Assembly (NCBI GenBank): GCA_036346255.1
Contig: CM070622.1
Location: 25,508,751 to 25,572,750, forward strand
Length of the DNA stretch: 64,000 nt
Source of the DNA: Ampelocalamus luodianensis
Taxonomy: Eukaryota; Streptophyta; Magnoliopsida; Poales; Poaceae
Reading direction: 5' to 3'
The first letter of the stretch is position 1, and every line of letters begins with the position of its first letter. Positions 36,401-47,409 of this stretch are shown here, piece after piece. Made by a program: the position numbers and the translations under genes. Below the pieces are notes generated by a model. The model worked only from the letters and a program-made list of their open reading frames with translations, was not told the origin of the DNA and made no database searches.

Positions 36401-38341
36401 TGCTGTTCTTAGAATACCATATTCTACCTACCATAAAAATTTGAAGTTCTAGATCTTTCTGGAAAATTGTGCCATGAACAGTAACCGAAATTAATTTAAT
36501 TGGATTTTTCAGGCTGAAAGAAATTGTTTAGACTATAATGTTTTCATGCCTAGTCCAAATGAAATAATTCTTGTTGCTAAATTCATTTAAAATCATGCCC
36601 TTACTGCTGTATAAATTTTATGGGATTTGGATGAATTTGGCTTTTGGGTTTCTTTCGGTGTTCTTCGTTCTTATTGGAATTTTCGCATTTTGCGTTAGGT
36701 TCCGAAGAGTTTGTTGAGCCCGAGAGTGACCCTCTGTAGCAAGAGGACTTCCAGCAAGGCAAGTAGATGTATCATCATTTGATCATATTGCTCCTATTAT
36801 TTTCAAAGTCTAATATGTTGTTTGCAAATTCTACGTATGCATTGCTATCTTGTGTTAAACTATTGTCAATTAGTTGACCCATTAGATGTATAATCAGTAG
36901 GCAAATGTTCATCCTCTACTACCGAGCCTAGGATTATCTTGCTGTGATTTTGGGTTCGTTGGATGAGCCCTTGTCACTTAGTAGTTACGAGTTAATGTTG
37001 CTTAGTCATGCTTAGTTACCGGTAGAATTGGGCGGTTGTCGACTTAGTCGATAACCTTGATCACACAAACTTATTATGACTTTATGATTCATCCTTTGTG
37101 TTATGTTTAATTGTGAAAACTAAAAATGAAAACAAAATGATTTGGACTTGAGCACAATGGTATGTTGGTGTGCTTTTGGGTGTTATTGGAATGGTGCTCG
37201 AGTCAACAAGGATCGAACATCTTGTTACACTAAACCAAGCATTCTTGCGTGCTAACCACACTAGAGGGTATAAGACCTCTCTTGATTTAGTATTTTGGCG
37301 TGTGTTAGCTCCGAGTCGTAGGAGGTTGTACGAGGGAAGATGTTGGGAGCATTGTAGTTGTCCGAAAGCTTTACCTCGGGTGGGTAGTTGTCTTTCGTCT
37401 TTACAATGTAAGCGTATGTGTTTCTATCCATACGAGCGGCTCGTAGTTGATACACAATATTGGAAATATCTCGTAGGACTTAGTTGTGTCGGCATACCGT
37501 TGGAAGTGTGCTAATCTTGTGGCTAAAAGGCGGTCTGAAATGTGGGTACATTGGTACACCCCTGCAGGGTTTTGATCTATTCGAATAGCCGCGTCCTAGG
37601 TTATGGACACGCATGACAAGGTCTTTCAAGAGTTAGACTACAACCTTTTAAATTAAAACTTGATGGGTGGTACAAATCGGGGATTCGTGCTATGTTGTGG
37701 TGGCTATTGGGTTAGTCACTTCTAGGTTGTTACTTATTGTTACCTCGCTGTTATTTCAATGCTTAAAAACAGATTTGACAAATTACTTTCAATCTATTAC
37801 ATTATTGCAAATGAAAATTGCTTTATGCGTCCAATTAACCATATAACCATCTCCTTTGTTACAGTTTTCATGTAGCTATGTATAGGCTTGTTACTTGTAA
37901 GTCTTGCGAGTACATTATTGTACTCACCTGCATTACTTGTTGTGTGCAGAGGAGGAAGTGGATCCCCAAGGGGTCTACTTCTGTGAGTTGTGCTGCGGCA
38001 GGTGCGACTAGCTTAGCGGCCCGGTCGGTTGAATTGTGGTTATGTGGCTAACCGGTCGTCTTTTGTTTATAGCCATCTTATGGCGCTTTTGCTTCCGCTG
38101 TTAATTATTACTTTGATGTTATTTGGCCGGTCGGTTCCTTTTGTAATAACTCTATATATTGTATATCTTTTGCTAAACTTGGTATTATGTGATGTATGGA
38201 AATGATGCATGATTTTGTAAAGATGTATGTATGCTACAATTCTGGGAAGCACATGTCCATCGAGACACGGTGTATTTTGTTTGTGATGCTAGTGCCAATG
38301 GAAGACTAAGCATTACAAGCTAAATAAACCGGGGTCTCACA
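33417..38341 (+). repeat. Solo LTR of a gypsy element, 4,925 bp
   Basis: It starts TGTAACATCCCAAGTTTAGG and ends GGGGTCTCACA. It is the same family as the nested gypsy LTR at 5057-9990, in the opposite orientation. The flanks AAGGG (33412-33416) and GAGGG (38342-38346) fit a 5-bp target duplication with one change. No internal element sequence is present, so it is a solo LTR. Open frames inside it (such as 34276-34922) have no family signature. Confidence 0.88.
35140..35880. repeat. GACCTCC minisatellite inside the solo LTR
   Basis: A tandem series of about 30-bp units of the type GTTAAGACCTCCCTCTGTT plus an AGATCTTAGCC-like part. It is the reverse complement of the GGAGGTC array at 7430-8480. 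It is shorter here, so copy number differs between members of the family. Confidence 0.85.
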
Positions 38342-38346
38342 GAGGG

Positions 38347-40693
38347 AGGAGGGGGGCGGCGGCCATGGGTGGAGGAGTGCACTACAATTATTCTCATTTT
38401 AACTATATTTTTCAGGAAATCATTAAGATACAACAGTGTCGCAAGGGAAACATCACATTATCATTCGAAAGGTAACAATGTGTATAGGTGGTCTGAAACA
38501 ACATAAACTAATTTTTGAAAAGGAAACACAAAGGGCGATTCGTTCTTCTCATATGCTCAACCATAAGATTTGAAGGATACGACAAAACAGACATGATTAG
38601 ATAACATTATCAAAGCCGCCAACAACTTCTTGTTTTTAACATAGGTGACGATCAATTATGATTAGAACTTGATCATTATTATCGATTAATCAAGCATCGC
38701 TCACCTCTATATCAAGAAGCTGGAAAATTTTGGATATGGTGTATAGTTGACCATGCACCTAGAAACTAAGAACATACAATCACCAAAAAAATAGATTTGA
38801 TGAGCATATATTCTAAGTATAAGCATGAAATGAAATATTCGGGAAATCTCACGTTTTACGCAAACATTATTCATGGAGTTTTCTATTAGAGCAAGTAGTC
38901 TAGTCGGTATTTGTTTGTGTTATTGAAAGTCATATTGTTGAGAACCATTAACAAACAGAAAGAAATTGGTGATCACCACGACTAGGATTGCAAGCGGGTA
39001 CATAGGTAAATAGGGCAACGAATTGTTCCAAATAAAGTACTTTAAATCAGGACATGTACAAATTAATCAGTGAGTAATTGCTATAACAGTTTGTACAATG
39101 GTAGGAGAATAAATAGAGTCCTAATTAATATGGATAAACACATAATCTAAAAGGCTTACATGAACTATTTGAAGAGTGTGAAATGTTGTTTATGTCCAGT
39201 CATAAGGCATGGAAACGATGTAAAGAAAATGGGAGGGCAAAATTGATGAGTACTTCTAAAAAAGGGAAGATATGCCACATTGGATAAATGATTGGCTGCC
39301 GCAGAGTGGGAAAGGTCGCAGCGTGGTGGGTATACAACGCTGGGAGGAGGAGACAGGCACTGGGGATGGTGGAAGTGCAAGCCCTGGAGGATAAGGGCCA
39401 GCTCGACGTGGTCACACGTAGGGATCGGGGATGTGCAATGCGAGCTAGAACCATAATCTTCCTAGCATCTACAGGTTTGATGCACATGTATAATTTCAGA
39501 GAATTATGTGCTTCAAGGCTAACAAATCAATAACAATATTTGTTCAGACATTTTTAGTTTGCAAGACATAAGCATTGACCTAAAAACCTATAGATTCCAA
39601 CACATTTTATAACCTACTCACCTCTAGTAGAGATGTGCATTCAATATTTGCTAAGAACTAAGAATCTTTAGCATGAGAGTGATACTAAAAAATTTACGTA
39701 GAACGCCTCTCTGAATGACATCTAGAAATTAGCCCAATGCTAGATCAAAATATGTGGGCTTATCTCAGCAATATCTAACCTGATGGCAATAAAAACCTAA
39801 TGAACTCTCTAGCCTTTTTTTTTTTTTCAAAACAACTAATTAGTTAAAATAAGAGGAACTTTATTCAAATAAAATATGACTGGGCGATAAATGCAGAAAT
39901 TATGATGCATTAGCCTTATCCAAAGGCAAATTATTCGATGAAAACCAAATTGTACAAAGAAGGAACCATGATGCGTAGATCAATAAACCAGCACATAAAG
40001 AGAATGTAAAAGAAGATACGAAGAATATAGTTACCTCAACTTGCTCTATGGAAGCCACCATGTAGTTATGAGCACAATATGGTATACCCATTAATCTACT
40101 CTCCCGGTTTTGCTCAAGCAAACCATGAAATGCCGATGTGGTAAGAGAAACCCATGACAAACTATTCATGAGGCACCTAAGGCAATTTCACTGGCAATGC
40201 TAAGTAATGGATGGAGTCAACTTTCGAATGCAGGGAAGCCTTGGGCTTGTTCAATCAGACATAGCAACCTCATATAAAAATACAACAAAATAGATATCTT
40301 TTTCTAGCACTAGATCGCTAAGTAGCAGCGATAATATGAATCACATAGAAGCAACAACAGATATTTGTTTCTAGTTGTATTACTTTAATTTATATCAAAT
40401 TATGCTGGCACAAATTGCAGAATAAATGTTCAGGGGGATTTATGTAAAGTAAATATGAATGGGATGATGTAAATAAACCAACCACTACATATAGGCACTA
40501 TAAAGGAAGATACGAAGAATGTACCATAGACCGAAGAATCTAGATATTATTGACACACCAATAAAAATCTCAACTACATAGTAGAGTTAGTGCACAATAA
40601 AACTATAATAAATGCATGCCCTGAATACTACATTAGGGTTTAACTATGATGTATCCAACCATAGATGCATGAGCAACTGCACATATCATCACT
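38347..40693. other. Intergenic or intronic DNA without a recognised gene
   Basis: The sequence is mostly AT-rich. An exon-like open stretch on the - strand at about 40022-40174 (SWVSLTTSAFHGLLEQNRES) ends at a GT donor but matches no family I know. The ORF at 39200-39487 (-) is also unrecognised. A T-run lies at 39817-39828. No transposon ends were identified. Confidence 0.4.
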
Positions 40694-40702
40694 TAAAGCA
40701 AT

Positions 40703-41640
40703 GAGAAAATTACACTGTAGATCCCTGAACTTGCAAGGTTGTGCTACTTAGCTCCCTGAACTTGTATTTTACTTTCTCAACCCCCTGAACTTGTAAGGTT
40801 GTGTCACTTAGCTCTATGAACTTGCATTTTACTTTCTCAGCCCCTTGAACTTGCGAGGTTGTGCCGCTTAGCTCTCTGAACTTACAGTTTACTTTCTCAA
40901 ACCCCTGAACTTGCGAGGTTGTGCACTTAGATCCCTGAACTTGCGTTGAAGCGAAGTTCGTTGGATGCGATGCTAGCGACTTCGTCCCCTTCGTCCGGTG
41001 GACTTGTCGCTGCCCTGTTCCAGCTGTGTTCATCATCCCCATCACCTCACGCCGATAACAACGGATTCTTCAGGCCTAGGAATGCACTATGCTTGCATCT
41101 TCGCTGGAGCTCTATTGTTGCAACTTGCCGCCGTCCTTGCCCTTGCCTCCTCTAAGTTGGTCGTGAAAGAGAAAAGTACATTCTTAATGCCAGAGCAGGA
41201 GCTACTCACCCTGCACGAATTCCATTTGGCCGTTTGCTAACAGAAAAGGCTGAGCTAGCGAATCACCGTGAGAGACAGAAGTATTGTGCCCCTGCTCTAT
41301 CACTGGGAATGTACTTCTCTCTCCCATGACCGACTCAGAGGAGGCAAGGGTGAGGGCGGCAACAAGCTACGATGGTGGAGCTCCAGTGAAGACAAGAGCA
41401 CGGTGTGTTCCCAGGCCTGAAGAATCCATTTTTGTCGGCATGAGGTGACGGGGACGATGAACACGGCCGGAATGGGGCGGCGATGAGTCCACCGAACTTG
41501 GAGGGGACGAAGTCCCCAGCATTGCATTCGACGAACTTCGCTTCAACGCAAGTTGAGGGAGTTAGTGGCACAACCTTGCAAGTTTAGAGAGTTAAGTGGC
41601 ACAATCTCGCAAGTTCGGGGACCTACGATGCAATTTTTTC
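40703..41640. mobile_element. Palindromic non-autonomous Mutator-like element (MULE)
   Basis: A perfect 9-bp target duplication TAAAGCAAT (40694-40702 and 41641-41649) flanks it, the Mutator hallmark. The left end GAGAAAATTACACTGTAGAT pairs with the right end (reverse complement GAAAAAATTGCATCGTAGGT). The inverted similarity continues for over 300 bp per arm, so both arms encode near-identical peptides in opposite directions (HADNNGFFRPRNA at left, HADKNGFFRPGNT at right). A short unique centre (about 41200-41290) separates the arms. The left arm carries an extra tandem array of the terminus. No transposase is present. Confidence 0.88.
40728..40945 (+). repeat. Tandem repeats of about 60 bp in the left MULE arm
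   Basis: The unit CCTGAACTTGCAAGGTTGTG...ACTTTCTCAA is present about three and a half times in the left arm. The right arm has a shorter version (about one and a half, from 41640 inward). Expansion of terminal units is known in some foldback elements. Confidence 0.8.
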
Positions 41641-41746
41641 TAAAGCAATCCCATTTCATTATGGCAAATCAACATAAGTAGTAATCATTAATCAATACAA
41701 AATTCAAACTACAAACATTCCCTCAAATAGTGAGATGAGGAGTAAC

Positions 41747-42076
41747 CTGGATCTGGTGAAGTGCAGACCACTCAATGCAGGTCTTAATCTCACAGAATGT
41801 CTGCATGATGGGTGCCATCACCTACTCAAGGCTGACCTGCTGGTTGTCTCGCAACTCCAGCTTACACCCCACCACAATCACCGGTGACCTCAATTGCACC
41901 ACAACAACATTAAACACCAAAAATCACCATGGGCAGCCCACTAAATCACCAATCATGATCGATCCAAAGCTACAACAACTATGAACCAATCCATAAAGTG
42001 AAGGATTTACCAAGAGGCACTGGAGCTCAGGGAGCTAGAACGAACTGAGCCACTCCAGCGTGGCGGGGTGGTATGC
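41747..42076 (-). pseudogene. Miro (mitochondrial Rho GTPase) pseudogene, 3' part: end of exon 1 and exon 2
   Basis: From 42076 down, HPATLEWLSSF-stop-LPELQ matches the end of exon 1 in plant Miro (family: RPATL..LSTFWLPEL), with TGG mutated to TAG. It ends at a GT donor at 42010. Exon 2 (41888-41747) reads PVIVVGCKLELRDNQQVSLE, then a stop where Gln is expected, then VMAPIMQTFCEIKTCIEWSA, ending at a donor. An extra base at the start of exon 2 shifts the frame. Miro is a mitochondrial outer-membrane GTPase with EF hands. The later exons are absent, and the MULE lies just beyond. Confidence 0.82.
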
Positions 42077-43988
42077 TTTCCAATCTGTTCTCCATACTAC
42101 AAAGAGTAAAATCAGTGTCTAAAGTGTAATCCCACAAAGCATGGCAGCCTAAATCCCCTTAAATCATAAACAATGTCAGAAATATATATATGACACACTT
42201 TATTTGCGTTTCTTGATTGCATCATGTAGTAGCTATTACCCTGACTCCGTAGTGGAACTGGTAGCCAGAAGGTAGCCTAAGGGCAATCCAAAAACATAGT
42301 AGCGGGCTAGATTGATATATGCAACAAGGCATTGGCATCCACCCCCAATAGCAACCCCTAAATAAGCAACAAATACATGATATCAAGTAAGATGCGTGCG
42401 GCAATAATCGATAATGGCAACAATTACTTTATCAACTATTATCTAAAAGAGACTGAAAATACATGTGTAGATTAGTACTAGAAATAAGACTATACATGTG
42501 TACTATTTTTACTAATGGGGGAGAAGAAAGGGGATACATAAACAAAAACATGTTGTCAAAGAAAAAAGAGGCATACCAGAAATCACAGGCTGCACACTGT
42601 TGAGCACCATGGTTAAACCAAGCACTCCCGCAATCTTGGAGATGGCATGGTGCAACTTCACATCATTAGTGTATATCTCAGAGAAGTGATCTCTGAAAAT
42701 CAACACAAGGGACCATGCAAAACAAGCTGATCAACTGCAACTCGACGATGATGACGATCACCGCCCGCATTGCTACCCTGGGACGGCTAGAACTCAGCTC
42801 GTTGGAGACTCGGACACTGAAAACTAACAACAGCACACAGACAGCACACCAAGTAATCAAATCAGGTAAGGGGAAAAAGCTATTGCAGTAAAATTTGACA
42901 TTAGTGTGTGATATGTACTATCAAAGAATAATGATTTTCTATCATTTATGCAAAAAACAAATGAGAGCATTAGTCAATCTACGTTAATGTCCTAGTCCGT
43001 AGCCCTTTAAACAAGTTCACTGTATCAGCACATTAGACCTAATTGGCAATTAACATTATGCAATAGGTTGTTCTCAGTCTTTGAGACGCTTTAACTTTAT
43101 TTCCTCCCTAAACAAAACTACAAACAACAATTTACACAGTTTTAAGTAACCTGATAGCAGAATTGAGCCCAATGAAGATAATACCCTCCCATCCATTTAT
43201 GTTCATGCTGAAAAGGAGTTCACAAAAGCACGATCAGACACTTTAACCTCATTTCCTCCCTGAACAAAACAACAAACAATAGTTTATGCAGTTTTAAGTA
43301 ACCTGAAACAATAATTGAGACCAGTGAAGATCATACCGTCCCATCCATTTATGTTCATGCTGAAAAGGATTTCACAAAAGCACAATTTTTGTTCTAAAGT
43401 AAACAAAAAAAAGTGTTCTGAAACCTATATAATAATTTAGAAAAGCATTGTATCTTCATTCCGAAACTTCACAGAGCACGAGGTCATTAAACAGTGTTGA
43501 GAATGTTCTCAGGTTGTATGTAATTCACAAAATAAGTAACGCATATGGAAGCAAAATTAATTGGAGATATCTACCAGATGCCAACAGAGTCAACGGCAAT
43601 CTGCGCATCCTGGAGGTTGCCGGTGAGGACAGTGATCATGCCGAGGTACCATATCTCGAGGTAGAGCATGATGGAAGACTCGAGAGAGAGCTTGACAAGG
43701 GCCCATATCTTGTTGAACGTCACCATGGACCACCCCCTCCACTCGTCCTTGCACCACCCGATGATGTACGCCGCCTGCCCCAGCGCAATGGCCCACAGCG
43801 AGAGGTCTTATACGGCTTCAGCGGTGGGGAAGCCCCAGCCGAGGATGAAGATGAGGAGGTAGGTGATGAGGACGTGGAAGAGGAGGCCGGCGACGTTGAT
43901 CCAAGCGAGCACGACGACCTTTCTCTGCACTTGGAGGAACTTGCTAGTGGGGAAGTTGATGGTATAGGCGAAGGCTCTCGAGAGGATG
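42077..43988 (-). pseudogene. MATE efflux transporter pseudogene segment lodged in the Miro pseudogene
   Basis: MATE exons in order on the - strand: 43988-43575 (INFPTSKFLQVQRKVVVLAW, then HVLLTYLLIFILGWGFPTAE, a stop, then WCKDEWRGWSMVTFNKIWAL to AQIAVDSVGI); 43359-43303 and 43207-43151, two copies of one exon (CMNINGW...); 42816-42577 (VRVSNELSSSRPRVAM, then after a frameshift FRDHFSEIYTND and NSVQPVISG); 42357-42240 (GVAIGGGCQCLVAYINLARY, then a frameshift); about 42157-42077 (AMLCGITL with two stops, ending WRTDWK). These are transmembrane segments from the second half of a plant MATE (DTX) transporter. Introns are retained, so it is a genomic copy. The N-terminal half is absent. Confidence 0.85.
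43082..43384 (-). repeat. Tandem duplication of a MATE exon with flanking intron
   Basis: Units of about 150 bp at roughly 43082-43231 and 43232-43384 are about 88% alike by eye. Each contains a complete 57-bp exon with acceptor and donor sites. One copy encodes CMNINGWEGIIFIGLNSAIR and the other CMNINGWDGMIFTGLN followed by a divergent end. Confidence 0.85.
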
Positions 43989-44202
43989 TAGAGGAGGTGT
44001 CAATGATGGTGATGGGGACGCAGTTGGGGAAGTAGCCAGTGGTGAGGTGTGTGTGTGGGGGGGGCATGAAGCGGTGGACGTCCTCAGGGAACTTCTTGGT
44101 GGCGAGGGCGACGATGAGGGTAGACCTGCCGGTTCTCGAGTCGCTGATGAGGACGACCCGTGCACCCTGCTTACCCGCTAGGTTCACCGCCACAGGCGCC
44201 AT
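43989..44202 (-). pseudogene. Miro pseudogene, 5' part of exon 1
   Basis: The ATG at 44202 opens a frame with the Miro GTPase N-terminus: VVLISDSRTGRSTLIVALAT (P-loop with Lys replaced by Arg), then KKFPEDV and VPITIIDTSS (switch II region). At about 43989 the frame passes into MATE sequence. The join has microhomology (CCTCTACATC suits both partners). About 26 residues of the family between IIDTSS and the PATL motif are missing. Confidence 0.85.
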
Positions 44203-45226
44203 GCACGTGCCTCTTTTCTCTTGCTCCTCAGGCTAGGGTTTTAGGGGCTTTGGCCGGTGGAGGTCGTCGAACCATCAGGGAGGACGACGGGGAGGAAGGG
44301 AAGGAGGCGGGAATGAGGGGAAGTCACCGAGGGAGATAGGAGGAGGCGAGGGCGATGCGCGACTGGAGAGATTTTGGTGGGAGTGGACGCGCAGCGTGGG
44401 AGGATATAGGGAGGAGGCGAGGCCAGGGAGGCCCATGGGGGTGGGGTACGGGGGAGCCAGAGGCGCCACCGCACTGTGGAAGAGGAGATAGGGAGGAAGC
44501 GAGGCGAGGGTGGCGCGTGGCGCTGGGGGCGGGGGCGGGGGCGGGGGCGGGGGCGGAGACGATGACAGTGAGGGCGAGGGTGAGAGCAGTGCGTGGGGGT
44601 GGGTGGAGATGGGGAGGAGGCGAGGCGAGGGCAGTGCGTGGGGGTGGGGGGCATGCACGAGGGCAAGGGAGAGGTGAGGGGAGGAGGCGGCGACCTCTGG
44701 GGGTCGGGAGGGGCAACCCTAGGGGCTAGGGTTATGAATGCGAACTGAGACAGACAGATCCGGGCCATTTGTTCCAAAGTTGCAATCCAATGGCTGTGCA
44801 CACGCTCAATTTCGGTCGTACGATTGCGATCCGATGGCTGTCGGTCACCGAACCGGAGACCTCGACACGATTCCAGAAACCACATGGTCTTTTTCGCAAA
44901 AGAGTTGACGTGGACGCTCCCAAGGCCCCCGATCCCTTCCGCTTTCAGAAAGAGAATATGCCCAAACCTCACCTAGAGCTTGTGGCTCCCAGCCATAACC
45001 AAATCGGGTTTCAGTATTTCAACTTTGTGTGTGAACTACTCCAGACTAAAAGAAAAACAATTGCATAAAACGGAATTGCAAATGATCAAGCGACTAATTT
45101 CCCACCAAGTTTTGATTTTGCTATTGTGCCAAGGTTTGTGATCTGACAAGTTAAGCTTCAGAGCTTACTACGCCGCCTAATCATAATTTTTACCAAAGTA
45201 GTAGCCGGCAGCGGTGTGAAGGATGA
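44203..45226. other. G-rich stretch upstream of the Miro pseudogene
   Basis: From 44270 to 44720 the + strand is GGGGAGGAGGCGAGG-type low complexity, probably the decayed C-rich 5' UTR or promoter of the Miro gene plus repeats. It contains a GGGGGC array (separate entry). Open frames here, such as 44972-44241, are low-complexity. 44720-45220 is ordinary unique DNA with no gene seen. Confidence 0.5.
44525..44554 (+). repeat. (GGGGGC)5 array
   Basis: Five uninterrupted GGGGGC units. Four or more G runs with one-base loops meet the usual pattern for a very stable G-quadruplex on the + strand. Confidence 0.9.
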
Positions 45227-45234
45227 CGATGGAT

Positions 45235-46274
45235 TAGGGGCAGAACCAGTAGGGGTGCGTACCCCCAAAAATAAAAAAAACCTCAGGATATCGATCAGTT
45301 CTTCAGTGGCCAGTACTTTCTCAATCTCAAGATTCATGAAAGCCCAGCGACCCAGCCCACGACCGAAGGACGAAGGTCCATTCGCGACTTTGCACCTACG
45401 GGCTACGACCTACCTTACCAGTTGGTCAAGATTCCAAGTCCAACCCACAACAGGCAGCGGCACAGCTGAATAGGTGAATATCTCATGGCTCACCACAACA
45501 CTCCAATCCTCTCCTCCCGACCTCCCCAACCCTAATCTCTCCTCCCCAATCCCCATCCCCGATTCCCCAACGTGAGTACGGAGGACCAGGCGATTAGCCG
45601 ACCAGGGAAGCAGGCGTCAGCTTGGCGCCTTGGCATGGTCGAGCGAAGCAGATGCCAGAGGGCATCCCACGCGACGCGGCGTGGTGTGGGAGCATGCGGC
45701 CAGCGGCGCGGCGCGGGAACACCAGAGTAGGCGACTGACTGGCTCACCGACGGTGCGACGCGGGACGGTGGGAGGGCGACAGCGCAATAGTGTTGGTCTG
45801 CTGGACTGTAGACTGCTAGTGAAGTAGGACACTACTCATGCTAGGACAAACCAACGACAAAGCACAAAGCCTGAAGCCACGAAGGCCAATATGCCAATGT
45901 GAAGAAGCACATCGAGTATAAAAATTTCAGCCAAGCGAGCTGTGAGCCTGTGAGTTGCTTTAAGCTGATCCTGTTTGTGACTTTGTGATTTGATCAGTTT
46001 GCGTTGTCATGATGTTGTGTCATTGAACTTGTAGAGCTGCACAACATAATGTTGTGACCTGTGAAGCCCGGGAGTAGTCTGCAGTTGACAGTCGAGGATC
46101 GAGTAGATTAGCAAAAGTGCAAAACTGCATAAGCCAGGGCCCAGAAGGTGCAGGTTCTCGATTTATATTTCTTTGAGATTAATCATTTATGATGTTATGA
46201 AACTATTGTACAAACTATAGAATTGTGAGTGTGAAGTGTGCACCCTTGTCAACTAATTTCTAGCTCCACCACTA
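45235..46274. mobile_element. hAT-like non-autonomous DNA transposon (1,040 bp)
   Basis: A perfect 8-bp target duplication CGATGGAT (45227-45234 and 46275-46282) fits the hAT superfamily. The ends TAGGGGCAGAACCAG and (reverse complement of the right end) TAGTGGTGGAGCTAG are imperfect terminal inverted repeats, about 10 of 15 identical. No transposase was recognised inside. The small element at 58057-58241 has the same kind of ends. Confidence 0.75.
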
Positions 46275-46332
46275 CGATGGATGGCATCATTATGTCATGA
46301 GACGGCGGGAGGCTGTAGATGGCGATTACCGA

Positions 46333-47289
46333 TGGTGGTGGAGTTGTGCCTGGAAGGGTATATTAGGATTACGTGAACAAAAAACATTCTCAATATGTAA
46401 ACTTTGGCAAACGGTGCAGGATGCAATACGTGGAGGAAAATGGATAGCCGACCTCAGAAAAAGAATTACCGTGCATCTAATACAGGATTTTGTCAAAATC
46501 TTTACCTTGGTTCGCCAGGTCACGCTATCTCAAAATACGGATGACGTTTCTTGGAAATGGACAGTCTTAGGCATATACTCAGCCAAGTCGGCTTATTATG
46601 CGCAATTCCCGGGGGCAGTTGAAGCCCCATTCCAAAATTTTATTTGGAATGTCTAGGCACCTCAGAAATACAAGATTTTTGCTTGGCTTCTCATTCAGCA
46701 TCGATTGCCGACAGTGGACATCCTTGCCCGTCGTCATATGCAAAATGACCATTAGTGTCCATTATGCACAAACAATTCGGAATCAGCTATGCACCTGTTT
46801 GTGGAGTGCACCTACGCCCGACATACCTGGTCTTTAGTGGACACTTGGGTGCAACGTTCGAATCTAAACCCTATAAACTGGGCATCCCGCCTAAAAATGG
46901 TTGACTGGTGGTCCGATGTCTTCCATTCCGGAAATGGACTTTGCAGGAAAGGCCAAGCCTGGCTAATAGTCCTCACCCTTTGGTATATCTGGAAAGAAAG
47001 AAATAGATGGATTTTTCAGCACCTGAGACAGACTCCGACGGGGTTAAAGGCAATTATCAAGGAAGAGGCCGGGCTTGGACACAGAGCGGTGCGATCAAGC
47101 TGCAGACCTATCCGCAAGACGGGGAGTATACTCATGTAGCCGAATCAGCCTGACCAAGGTAGTCGTGTAAATAGTTTTTCCTCTCCCTTTTCCCTTCCCT
47201 TTCTTTTTTTCCCTGTTTGGGTTTAGTTTGTAACTTACTCCAATATTTGATGCAATAACGACACTCTTGTAGTTTCCTCAAAAAAAAAA
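46333..47289 (+). mobile_element. 5'-truncated L1-type LINE
   Basis: The frame ends with the reverse-transcriptase zinc-binding domain (zf-RVT) of plant LINEs: DDVSWKWTVLGIYSAKSAYY, then a TAG where Trp is usual, then APQKYKIFAWLLIQHRLPTV, CPLC...AMHLFVECTYARHTW and LWYIWKERNRWIFQH. The C..C, H and C zinc ligands are visible. It ends in an A10 tail at 47280-47289. A short direct repeat TACCGA (46327-46332 and 47290-47295) is a plausible target duplication. Two in-frame stops make it inactive. Confidence 0.87.
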
Positions 47290-47409
47290 TACCGACCTCA
47301 ATGGCTACATATTCATAACTTAGGGGGGGGTGCGCTTAGGGGTGGGCGTGGTTCAGGTCGGCCCAACAGGTCACCGAACCCAAAAGACTATAGGAGCAAC
47401 ATGGGCCAA

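Noticed and set aside
43720..44202. 160-codon continuous ORF as one protein
   Set aside because: Only the first about 70 codons are Miro. The rest is MATE coding sequence read in the wrong frame.
44241..44972. 243-codon ORF on the - strand
   Set aside because: Pro/Ser/His low complexity from the C-rich strand of a GGGGAGG-type region, with no domain.
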